Assembly: GCA_903881535.1 (NCBI GenBank)
Contig: CAIRTT010000632.1
Span: 1-6,452 of the forward strand
Origin: an uncultured Armatimonadota bacterium
GTDB taxonomy: Bacteria; Armatimonadota; Armatimonadia; Armatimonadales; Armatimonadaceae
Direction: 5' to 3'
Length of the DNA: 6,452 nt
The translations under genes were made by a program, and so were the position numbers. The notes below the pieces were generated by a model. The model was given only the letters and a program-made list of their open reading frames with translations, made no database searches and was not told where the DNA came from. Shown one piece after another: positions 1 to 6,128 of the stretch; the stretch's first letter is position 1; each line of letters opens with the position of its first letter.

Positions 1-980
1 CAGCTTCTATCAAGGCCGTTCAGGAACGAATGCTTTCGACGCATATGTATCCTGATGCAGCATGTATAGAGCTTGCAAATGTCATCGCATCCAAGTTGGA
101 TGTCTCAGTCGACCAGCTACTTTTTGGCAATGGTTCGGATGAATGTATCCATCTTCTCGGGCTGACATTCCTCAATGAAGGCGACGAAGTTGTCACCGGA
201 CAACCTACATTCGTGCTCTACGAGGCAGCATCGACACTTGCCGGAGCGACACGGATTGGTGTGCCACTCACCGATGGTGACCTCCGCCATGATGCCGAAT
301 CAATGGTTCGGGCATTTAGTGACAAAACTCGGTTAGTCATTATTGCGAACCCGCATAATCCGACCGGAAGCGTCATCACCAAGGCAGATGTTGATTACAT
401 TCTTGAGCAACTTCCATCACGTGCTTATCTTGTCCTGGATGAAGCCTATGTCGATTACATCGATCCCGAAAGCCAATTTCCGTTTGCGATTGACTACATC
501 AAAGCTGGCAAGCCGGTAATCGGTTTGAGGACCTTCTCCAAGATGTATGGTCTTGCTGGCTTTCGAGTCGGCTACGCGGTGGCCGCTCCCGATGTGATTG
601 CATCGATGCAAAAGCCAAGGTCCCCGTTCAATGTAAACATCCTTGCACAAGCTGCAGCGATTGCAGCAGCAAACGATACTACTTTTGTGGACGCGAGTAA
701 AAAGGTCAACTCGGATGGAATGGCACAGCTCACAGCAGGTACCGAAGCTCTTGGGATGTCCGTCGTGCCAAGTCATGCAAACTTCATCTTGATTGACACC
801 AAACGTCCTTGCCGTGATGTATACGATTTGCTACTACGTGCTGGAGTGATCGTAAGGACGGGTGACATTTTTGGACTACCAACGATGCTGCGTGTCACGA
901 TTGGAACGCAAGCACAGAATGCAAAATTTCTTGATGCGTTGAAAAATGCTGCAGATAAGGTTGAACTTGGATGCGGCTAA
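1..980 (+). CDS. hisC: Histidinol-phosphate aminotransferase, 5'-truncated by window edge
   Basis: This is a PLP-dependent class I/II (fold type I) aminotransferase that converts imidazole-acetol phosphate and glutamate to L-histidinol phosphate in histidine synthesis, in the cytoplasm. The reading frame is open from base 3. The first ATG is at 30, but nine in-frame codons precede it, and family members run about 350-370 residues, so roughly 30-45 N-terminal residues lie outside the window and ATG 30 is not the real start. Counting from ATG 30, I see GNGSDE (33-38, cofactor phosphate region), NPHNPTG (107-113), DEAY (137-140), the Schiff-base lysine K171 in TFSKMYGLAG, R179 in FRVGY, and the C-terminal substrate-carboxylate arginine R288 in LRVTIGT. 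All key residues are present. The YPD motif near residue 7 and the overall pattern favour HisC over other aminotransferases, though close paralogues acting on aromatic amino acids cannot be excluded. No other his gene is visible. The end overlaps the next gene by 10 bases. Confidence 0.93.
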   Translation, partial: ASIKAVQERMLSTHMYPDAACIELANVIASKLDVSVDQLLFGNGSDECIHLLGLTFLNEGDEVVTGQPTFVLYEAASTLAGATRIGVPLTDGDLRHDAESMVRAFSDKTRLVIIANPHNPTGSVITKADVDYILEQLPSRAYLVLDEAYVDYIDPESQFPFAIDYIKAGKPVIGLRTFSKMYGLAGFRVGYAVAAPDVIASMQKPRSPFNVNILAQAAAIAAANDTTFVDASKKVNSDGMAQLTAGTEALGMSVVPSHANFILIDTKRPCRDVYDLLLRAGVIVRTGDIFGLPTMLRVTIGTQAQNAKFLDALKNAADKVELGCG

Positions 981-1315
981 CTGCATGTGTCGCGACGTTG
1001 ACCGTTGTTTTGACTAGTTTTAGTGTGAATGGCTGTGCTGATAAGCCACCAGTAACACCACAAGAAATCACCGTTACCCTATCTGTTGATATGCCGCGGG
1101 TACAGACGATGCAATTTCTTAAGCAAAGTGCATTGACGCTTAAACTAGGGACTGTTCAAAACGATAAAGCGGACACCGTTATCGCCGGAGCATCCAAAGC
1201 TGTGATAGCGGGACCAGATGCTGGTCCGGTAAGCGTCATCATGAGTGGTGGTGAAAGTTCTGTAACACCGTGGTCGACGATGATAACAGATAAGCTTCCA
1301 GCGAAAAAACTGTAG
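971..1315 (+). CDS. Small putative lipoprotein of unknown function
   Basis: This predicted protein has 114 residues and belongs to no family I recognise. It opens with a lipoprotein-type signal: R2, a hydrophobic stretch at about 5-19, then V19-N20-G21-C22. The cysteine would be lipidated after signal peptidase II cleavage. Asn at -2 is off the usual lipobox consensus, so lipidation is likely but not certain. The mature part is about 93 residues, polar, rich in Thr/Val/Ala and probably beta-rich, with a short AGPDAGP repeat in the middle and a basic C-terminus (PAKKL). The ATG lies inside the last codons of hisC, a 10-base overlap, with a weak AAGG about 10 bases upstream. This suggests translational coupling to hisC and one shared transcript. 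A strong terminator follows 20 bases after the stop. A link to histidine synthesis is not implied by the sequence. The gene call rests on the signal sequence, the tight overlap and the terminator placement. Confidence 0.72.
   Translation: MRLTACVATLTVVLTSFSVNGCADKPPVTPQEITVTLSVDMPRVQTMQFLKQSALTLKLGTVQNDKADTVIAGASKAVIAGPDAGPVSVIMSGGESSVTPWSTMITDKLPAKKL
1211..1227. repeat. Short perfect inverted repeat inside the lipoprotein gene
   Basis: GGACCAG and CTGGTCC form a perfect 7-base inverted repeat around a 3-base centre. It lies within codons for the AGPDAGP stretch, so it may simply reflect the repeated AGP residues. No T-run follows, so it is not a terminator. Confidence 0.4.
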
Positions 1316-1334
1316 TCATCGAATATGAAAACAA

Positions 1335-1366
1335 AAGCCTCCGTGACCGATAGGTCATGGAGGCTT
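1335..1366. terminator. Bidirectional intrinsic terminator between convergent genes
   Basis: A 14-base stem (1335-1348 with 1353-1366) closes on a GATA loop. All pairs are Watson-Crick except one, G1343 opposite T1358, which is a G-U wobble in plus-strand RNA. The stem sits 20 bases after the lipoprotein stop and 24 bases beyond the stop of the minus-strand small exported protein gene. On the minus strand the stem is followed by TTTGTTTTC, a good U-tract. On the plus strand it is followed by CTTACATTTACTT, which is weaker. It therefore probably ends both transcripts, more efficiently on the minus strand. Confidence 0.88.
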
Positions 1367-1389
1367 CTTACATTTACTTATGTAACCGA

Positions 1390-1833
1390 CTAGCGGTCCT
1401 GGACCGAATCTCCAAGTTCAACCACTTCCCACAAACGTCCATCGAAGGAGCGAACGACGACCACTGGGATGTTGTCTACATTCTTCCAAACCCACTGAGT
1501 GATCGACTTGCTTGATGGCTGTCGGTTGCGTAGGTTGATCCCTACAGAGGCTGCAGCATCTACTGGCGATGAAAACGGGATGCGGCTCGTAACTACAATC
1601 TGCGAAGCCTTAGTTTGCTTGAAACCAACGAATACACCAGCATTCTCGATTTCATATTCACGGAACTTGTTATCCTTACCGATGTTTCTCGGACGTCCAA
1701 ACACACGGTCGGACACAGATTCTGGTTGTTGGTAGACCTGCTTTGCGTTGAACAGCTTGCTCTTCGCCTGTGATGGAATGGCAACTGCCGCCGCTGCCAG
1801 TAGGATTGCGATCGAAACTATTGTGCTCTTCAT
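1390..1833 (-). CDS. Small exported protein of unknown family
   Basis: The predicted protein has 147 residues. I do not recognise its family. It begins with a textbook Sec signal peptide: MKST, a hydrophobic core at 5-19, and a likely signal peptidase I site after S21-Q22-A23. The mature part is about 124 residues with no second membrane segment and alternating hydrophobic residues typical of beta strands (for example GVFVGF, QIVVTS, IPVVVV, LWEVVELG). No cysteines or metal-binding cluster are seen. The frame runs upstream to an ATG at 1923, but that start would overlap the DUF1501 end and put 30 unlikely residues before the signal peptide. ATG 1833 has a GGAG 10 bases upstream and gives a proper signal peptide. 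It follows the DUF1501 stop by 52 bases on the same strand, with no terminator seen between them, so both are probably one transcript. It may be periplasmic or cell-surface. Its function is unknown. Confidence 0.78.
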   Translation of the reverse strand: MKSTIVSIAILLAAAAVAIPSQAKSKLFNAKQVYQQPESVSDRVFGRPRNIGKDNKFREYEIENAGVFVGFKQTKASQIVVTSRIPFSSPVDAAASVGINLRNRQPSSKSITQWVWKNVDNIPVVVVRSFDGRLWEVVELGDSVQDR

Positions 1834-1843
1834 GATGGACTTT

Positions 1844-1847
1844 CTCC
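1844..1847 (-). promoter_or_regulatory. Ribosome binding site supporting the 1833 start
   Basis: Read on the minus strand, GGAG (in GGAGAAAG) lies 10 bases before the ATG at 1833. Together with the signal peptide this favours 1833 over the upstream in-frame ATG at 1923. Confidence 0.5.
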
Positions 1848-1885
1848 AGAACGAGCCGCTCAAACTGTCGACTTCGCTATACCAG

Positions 1886-3328
1886 CTAAGTGAGCAACTT
1901 CCGTACCACATTGCCTTCAACATCCGTTAATCTGAAATCCCGTCCCTGATAACGATATGTCAGTCGCGTGTGGTCAACTCCCATGAGATGCAGAATCGTA
2001 GCGTTAAGATCGTGAATATGCACGGGGTCTTTCGTGATGTTGTAGCAGAAATCATCTGTCTCACCGATGACATTACCGCCACGTACACCTGCTCCGGCCA
2101 TCCAAAGGGAGAAACATCGGCCATGGTGGTCCCTACCATAGTTTTCCTTTGTCAATGCACCCTGACAATAAACAGTCCTACCGAACTCGCCTCCCCACAC
2201 AACGAGCGTGTCATCAAGAAGTCCACGTTGTGCAAGATCGTTGACAAGAGCGGCACTCGCTTGATCGGTATCGCGGGCTTGGCCACGTAGCTGCGTTGGG
2301 AGGTTTCCATGTTGATCCCATCCCCTATGGAACAGCTGAACAAACCGAACACCCTTTTCAAGAAGCCTGCGGGCGAGGAGACAGTTTGCAGCAAACGTTC
2401 CGGGCTTCTTCGCATCCGGTCCGTATGACGCAAATGTGCTCTCAGATTCCTTCGAAATGTCCATCAAATCTGGAACACTTGACTGCATTCGAAAGGCCAT
2501 CTCATATTGGCTGATGCGTGTATCTACCTCAGGGTCCTGATATGTGGATGCGGTTACCCGGTTGGTTGCGGCAATCGTGTCGAGCATCTGGCGCCGGGTA
2601 GATGCATCAATTCCAGGTGGATTCTTCAGATAGAGCACCGGGTCGCCCACACTTCTAAGTTTGACTCCCTGATGAACACTAGGCAGGAATCCTGGTCCCC
2701 AGAGTCGGCCAAACAATGGTTGGTCGTTCGGGTTTCCCGTTCCCTGTGAAATGAGGACGATGTAACCTGGGAGGTCTTTGTTCATACTCCCGAGGCCGTA
2801 GCTCATCCATGCACCAATTGATGGTCGTCCTGGCTGCTGCGACCCGGTTTGAATAAATGTAATCGCTGGATCATGATTGATCGCTTCCGTATGCATTGAC
2901 CGAATCAACGTCATCCGGTCTGCCAGTCCCCCAATGTGTGGAATGACATCAGACATCCAAATACCGGACTTGCCATATTGCTTGAAATTAAACGTTGTTG
3001 GCGCGCAGGGAAAGCGGGACTGCCCGCTAGTCATTCCCGTGATGCGCTGACCGTTCCGAATACTGTCCGGCAGGTCTTTATCAAATTGGGTTGCGAGCTG
3101 TGGCTTGTAATCAAACAAATCGATGTGACTAGGTGCACCCGATTGAAATAGATAGACGACGCGTTTAGCTTTGACCGGGGATGCCGCCATGGCGCTTTGC
3201 CCCGATGTCGCCATTACATCCGAAAGCGCAGCGAGTCCTATTCCAGTAGCCCCACGTCCGAACAGCTGCCGTCGTGTTAGAAGTAGCCCACGTTCAACCA
3301 AAGGATTCGCTTGTAAATGGTCTATCAT
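1886..3328 (-). CDS. DUF1501 family exported protein (twin-arginine leader)
   Basis: This is a complete 480-residue member of the DUF1501 family, which is related in fold to the alkaline phosphatase/sulfatase group. Its substrate is not known. Residues 18-23 (TRRQLF) with a following Gly/Ala-rich hydrophobic stretch form a Tat-type leader, so the folded protein is probably exported. Family landmarks in order are YLFQSGAPSHIDLFD (about 59-73), a central region with IRSMHTEAINHDPA, WGGEFGRT (378-385), GRDHH (398-402), PVHIHDLNATILHLMG (435-450) and the C-terminal GRDFRLTDVEG (462-472). The His/Asp-rich motifs could bind metal; this is an inference. The frame extends upstream to 3454, but ATG 3328 has a good GAGAAGG six bases upstream and places the Tat motif normally. 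Length matches the family. In Planctomycetota such genes usually sit beside a DUF1549/DUF1553 cytochrome-type gene. Here the upstream neighbour is divergent lon and the downstream one a small exported protein, so no such partner is present. Confidence 0.93.
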   Translation of the reverse strand: MIDHLQANPLVERGLLLTRRQLFGRGATGIGLAALSDVMATSGQSAMAASPVKAKRVVYLFQSGAPSHIDLFDYKPQLATQFDKDLPDSIRNGQRITGMTSGQSRFPCAPTTFNFKQYGKSGIWMSDVIPHIGGLADRMTLIRSMHTEAINHDPAITFIQTGSQQPGRPSIGAWMSYGLGSMNKDLPGYIVLISQGTGNPNDQPLFGRLWGPGFLPSVHQGVKLRSVGDPVLYLKNPPGIDASTRRQMLDTIAATNRVTASTYQDPEVDTRISQYEMAFRMQSSVPDLMDISKESESTFASYGPDAKKPGTFAANCLLARRLLEKGVRFVQLFHRGWDQHGNLPTQLRGQARDTDQASAALVNDLAQRGLLDDTLVVWGGEFGRTVYCQGALTKENYGRDHHGRCFSLWMAGAGVRGGNVIGETDDFCYNITKDPVHIHDLNATILHLMGVDHTRLTYRYQGRDFRLTDVEGNVVRKLLT

Positions 3329-3334
3329 CTGGTA

Positions 3335-3341
3335 CCTTCTC
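3335..3341 (-). promoter_or_regulatory. Ribosome binding site deciding the DUF1501 start
   Basis: On the minus strand GAGAAGG lies six bases before the ATG at 3328, which is near-ideal Shine-Dalgarno spacing. This supports the 480-residue protein over longer in-frame versions starting as far upstream as 3454. Confidence 0.7.
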
Positions 3342-3355
3342 AACAACGACCCGGA

Positions 3356-3385
3356 TTTGAACCACTCTACCCTTACTTGGAACCA
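3356..3385. repeat. Pair of similar 9-base direct repeats
   Basis: TTTGAACCA (3356-3364) and TTGGAACCA (3377-3385) match at eight of nine positions and start 21 bases apart, about two helical turns. They lie between the DUF1501 start and its presumed promoter, so they fall in that gene's leader. With only two copies this may be chance. Confidence 0.25.
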
Positions 3386-3449
3386 TCTTCCATGGACGCG
3401 TTCACCCCGGACACCTCTGGAACATATACTTGCTTTGATTCGTATGATT

Positions 3450-3476
3450 GACATCGCTTAGACAGACGGTGATGTC
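3450..3476. promoter_or_regulatory. Inverted repeat, possible operator upstream of lon
   Basis: GACATC (3450-3455) and GATGTC (3471-3476) are perfect 6-base inverted arms separated by 15 bases. The match continues past one mismatch with one more base. The repeat overlaps TTGACA (3448-3453) and the stretch where the lon promoter should lie, so a dimeric regulator could bind here. The arms are short and chance is possible. Confidence 0.3.
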
Positions 3477-3485
3477 GTGTAACAT
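3459..3485 (+). promoter_or_regulatory. Weak candidate promoter for lon
   Basis: TAGACA (3459-3464) and TAACAT (3480-3485) resemble -35 and -10 boxes, with a 15-base spacer that is shorter than the ideal 17. A perfect TTGACA at 3448-3453 has no good -10 box at normal distance. If the first pair is used, transcription would begin near 3492. Evidence is only sequence resemblance. Confidence 0.25.
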
Positions 3486-3507
3486 ATGGCATCAGAACCG
3501 CGATTAG

Positions 3508-6075
3508 TTGTTAGAGCTCACGGGCCACACTAGTACAGGAATCACACACACTTTGGAATCAGAAACAATTCTCACACCGCTGGAGCAAGCCGCAATCGAA
3601 GAGGCCGTCGCAGACACCGCCACGAATGACCTTCCGGAAGTCCTTGACCTCTTGCCACTGCGCGATGCTGTCGTCTTCCCGATGCTGGTCGCACCGATAT
3701 CTGTCAGCCGGCCCAAGTACATCAAGATGATTGAAGCTGCGGCAGGGTCTGGCGAGCGTATTTTGGGTGTTGTGACACAGCGAACCCCAGATACCGAAGA
3801 TCCAGGCGTGGATGACATCCACTCTGTCGGTGTCGCGGTTAGTATTCGGCTTATGGGGCGTAGCCCCGATGCGACGCGCCTCATTGTGCGTGGACTTCGT
3901 CGGTTTACTATTTCTTCAATAGATGCCGATGCAGACCATTTGCGTGCAACTGTTACATACCAATCAGACTCGCTTCCGGTCGATGACTTGCAACGTGTCG
4001 AGCTTGAAGCCATTCAGCGCGCGGTGTCTGAGGCGTTCCTTAGGATGGTAGATCTTTCTCCAGAGCTCCCAGATGATGTCAAAGGCATTGCAGATGCTAC
4101 AAACGTCCCGGATGTCGGGAGCATGGCCGATCTGATGGCTTCGCATTCGCGGCTGCGCACGGCCCAAAAGGTAGAGGTTCTTGAAGCTTTAAATGTTGTA
4201 GAGCGTCTAAATGTGCTCCATCGTCTGTTACTGCGTGAGATTCAGGTTCTCGAAGTCGGGCAGCGGATTCACCAGGAAGCCGCTGGCGCAATGTCAAAGG
4301 CTCAGCGTGAGTTTTACTTGCGTGAGCAGATGAAAGCCATTAAGCGCGAGCTTGGCGAGCGCCCGGAACGTGACCGCGAGCTCGCAGGTTTTCGTACAAA
4401 ACTAAAGAAACTCAAGCTCCCTGAGGAAGCCCATAAGGAAGTTGAGCGGGAACTCGATCGTCTCGACAGACTCAATCCAGCGAGCCCGGAGCACAGTGTC
4501 AGTCGGACATACGTCGAGACAGTGCTAGCGCTTCCCTGGTCGACGAGTACGCCAGAGACGGCAACGGTTGTCAATGTGGAACGGATGCTGGATGAAGATC
4601 ACTACGGCCTGAAAGATGTCAAGGATAGGATTATCGAGCATCTTGCTGTGCGTTTGAGCGTCCCTGAAGGAAACATCCGCCAACCAATTTTGTGCCTAGT
4701 TGGACCTCCTGGCGTTGGAAAGACATCCCTAGGACGAAGCATTGCCCGTGCCCTTGGAAAAGAGTACGGCAGGATTAGCCTCGGCGGCGTACGGGATGAG
4801 TCTGAAATTCGTGGCCATCGTCGAACGTATGTCGGTGCCCTGCCCGGGCAGATAATCACCACGCTCCGACGGGCTGGAACAAACAATCCGGTGATCGTCC
4901 TCGATGAAATCGACAAAATGGCAAGTGACATGCGTGGTGATCCGGCAAGCGCACTGCTCGAGGCCCTAGACCCAGAACAAAACAAGTCGTTCCGCGACCA
5001 CTACATCGATGCACCGTTTAACCTGTCAAAGGTGTTGTTCATTACAACCGCAAATGGCCTTGAAGGGATTCCCGGTCCCCTGCGTGACCGTATGGAAATC
5101 GTAGAGCTGAGCGGCTATACGGACCGGGAAAAGGCATCTATTGCAGCAGGTCATCTCGTACCCGCGCAGCGCAAAGAGTACATGGTTGATGTAGTTGACT
5201 TTGATATCGCACGGGATGCCTATCTTTCGTTGATCCATGGCTATACCCGTGAGGCTGGCGTTCGATCACTTGGACGCATTATTGGGTCGTTGTGCCGTAA
5301 GCAGCTTCGCCGCAAAGCGGAAGGCTCGCCGATTGCTGTGCCGATAACGGTGGATGGAATCTCTGAGCTGCTTGGAACGCCTCGCTATGACAGTGATGAG
5401 ATCACACCCTATGCTGGTGTACCTGGAACGGCTGTTGGCCTTGTGTGGACATCAGTAGGCGGTGACACGCTGGTTCTCGAGACAACACGTATGCCAGGAT
5501 CGAAAACGGTTCAGCTCACGGGGCGGCTCGGAGAAGTAATGCAGGAGTCTGCAAAGACGGCTGTTTCCTATGTAAGAGCAAATGCAGCCAAACTTGGTAT
5601 CGACCCTGCATTCTGGGAAACATCAGAGATTCATATTCATGCTCCAGCAGGTGCTGTCCCCAAGGATGGTCCAAGCGCAGGTATCACATTGGTTACCGCT
5701 TTGGTGTCATTGCTCACGCAGCGACCGCTTGAAGAGCATTTGGCGATGACAGGTGAGGTTACGCTGACCGGCCGCGTATTACCGGTAGGCGGCCTTAAGG
5801 AAAAGTTGCTTGCAGCACACCGCCAAGGGTGTACGACCGTTATTGTCCCTGCCAGGAACCGCAAGGATGTCATCGAAGAAGTCCCAGAAGATGTCCGTGC
5901 CGACCTAAACATCGTCTACGTCTCTGATGTCCTCGAAGTGATTGATCTTGCTCTAAAGCCAAAGCCACGCGCCAAGCGGACGAGTGTAACAGGGTCACAA
6001 CATACTGCACCGGAAAAAGTCATTCCCCTGGCGCCGACATTGCCAGCCAAGGATGCTCCACCAGCGATGGCTTAG
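3508..6075 (+). CDS. lon: ATP-dependent Lon protease (endopeptidase La)
   Basis: This complete Lon degrades misfolded and selected regulatory proteins in the cytoplasm as a ring of ATP-driven subunits. It has 855 residues from the 3508 start, slightly longer than the roughly 780-820 typical of bacterial Lon. The order is an acidic N-terminal extension (1-46), the substrate-binding N domain opening with LPLRDAVVFP (49-58), a charged helical region containing REQMKAIKRELGE, an AAA+ module with Walker A GPPGVGKTS (399-407, K405) and Walker B VIVLDEIDKM (D466, E467), then GPLRDRME and YTREAGVRSLGR as arginine-finger and sensor regions. The protease domain (about 635-816) has Ser723 in PKDGPSAG and Lys766 in GGLKEK, the Ser-Lys dyad, spaced 43 residues apart as in E. 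coli Lon. A 39-residue basic, then Pro/Ala-rich tail ends the protein. The start is uncertain: a TAG stop lies directly before the TTG at 3508, which lacks a clear ribosome site. TTG 3553, 12 bases after AGGA, is an alternative giving 840 residues. Confidence 0.97.
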   Translation: MLELTGHTSTGITHTLESETILTPLEQAAIEEAVADTATNDLPEVLDLLPLRDAVVFPMLVAPISVSRPKYIKMIEAAAGSGERILGVVTQRTPDTEDPGVDDIHSVGVAVSIRLMGRSPDATRLIVRGLRRFTISSIDADADHLRATVTYQSDSLPVDDLQRVELEAIQRAVSEAFLRMVDLSPELPDDVKGIADATNVPDVGSMADLMASHSRLRTAQKVEVLEALNVVERLNVLHRLLLREIQVLEVGQRIHQEAAGAMSKAQREFYLREQMKAIKRELGERPERDRELAGFRTKLKKLKLPEEAHKEVERELDRLDRLNPASPEHSVSRTYVETVLALPWSTSTPETATVVNVERMLDEDHYGLKDVKDRIIEHLAVRLSVPEGNIRQPILCLVGPPGVGKTSLGRSIARALGKEYGRISLGGVRDESEIRGHRRTYVGALPGQIITTLRRAGTNNPVIVLDEIDKMASDMRGDPASALLEALDPEQNKSFRDHYIDAPFNLSKVLFITTANGLEGIPGPLRDRMEIVELSGYTDREKASIAAGHLVPAQRKEYMVDVVDFDIARDAYLSLIHGYTREAGVRSLGRIIGSLCRKQLRRKAEGSPIAVPITVDGISELLGTPRYDSDEITPYAGVPGTAVGLVWTSVGGDTLVLETTRMPGSKTVQLTGRLGEVMQESAKTAVSYVRANAAKLGIDPAFWETSEIHIHAPAGAVPKDGPSAGITLVTALVSLLTQRPLEEHLAMTGEVTLTGRVLPVGGLKEKLLAAHRQGCTTVIVPARNRKDVIEEVPEDVRADLNIVYVSDVLEVIDLALKPKPRAKRTSVTGSQHTAPEKVIPLAPTLPAKDAPPAMA

Positions 6076-6085
6076 TCCGTCATTC

Positions 6086-6120
6086 TCCCTGCCATAGGTC
6101 AAAGACTATTTTGGCAGGGA
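6086..6120. terminator. Hairpin between convergent lon and DUF885 ends
   Basis: TCCCTGCCA (6086-6094) pairs perfectly with TGGCAGGGA (6112-6120). The 17-base interior can form a further short stem (GTC with GAC around AAA, plus TA with TA). The hairpin starts 10 bases after the lon stop and lies 8 bases beyond the minus-strand gene's stop. Neither side has a clear T-run, so it may act as a weak terminator, a 3'-end stabiliser, or both. Confidence 0.6.
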
Positions 6121-6128
6121 TATTCTAA

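Larger units (their letters stand above)
3329..3507. other. Divergent intergenic region between DUF1501 and lon
   Basis: These 179 bases separate two genes pointing away from each other and should contain both promoters. On the minus strand the only promoter-like element I can point to is TATATG (plus positions 3423-3428), a possible -10 box without a convincing -35. On the plus strand, weak boxes are listed separately. The region also holds a short inverted repeat and a pair of similar 9-base direct repeats. I see no CIRCE (HrcA) or HAIR (HspR) heat-shock operator of the usual form, and no tRNA or small ORF worth calling. Confidence 0.6.

Noticed and set aside
417..776. A 119-codon open frame opposite hisC.
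   Set aside because: It lies wholly within conserved hisC on the other strand, and its Cys/His-rich translation shows no family resemblance or ribosome site that I can see.
1834..1923. A longer form of the small exported protein starting at 1923.
   Set aside because: It would overlap the DUF1501 end and place 30 residues before a clear signal peptide, which would then be buried.
1970..2749. Several plus-strand open frames of 70-106 codons opposite DUF1501.
   Set aside because: All are antisense to conserved DUF1501 motifs and have no coherent protein pattern.
3329..3400. A tRNA on the minus strand, prompted by GGTTCAAATCC, which resembles a T-loop.
   Set aside because: The flanking T-stem bases (AGTGG against CCGGG) do not pair, and no matching acceptor strand or anticodon arm was found upstream. 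The following bases are the ribosome site of the DUF1501 gene.
3329..3454. A longer DUF1501 protein starting at 3454, giving 42 extra residues.
   Set aside because: The extra residues are unlike the family, would precede the Tat leader, and ATG 3328 has a strong ribosome site.
3329..3507. A CIRCE or HAIR heat-shock operator for lon.
   Set aside because: Neither the TTAGCACTC/GAGTGCTAA nor the CTTGAGT/ACTCAAG arms are present in the region.
3504..4013. A 169-codon open frame on the minus strand opposite the start of lon.
   Set aside because: It is fully antisense to conserved Lon coding sequence. Its Ser/Arg-rich translation is typical of a shadow frame.
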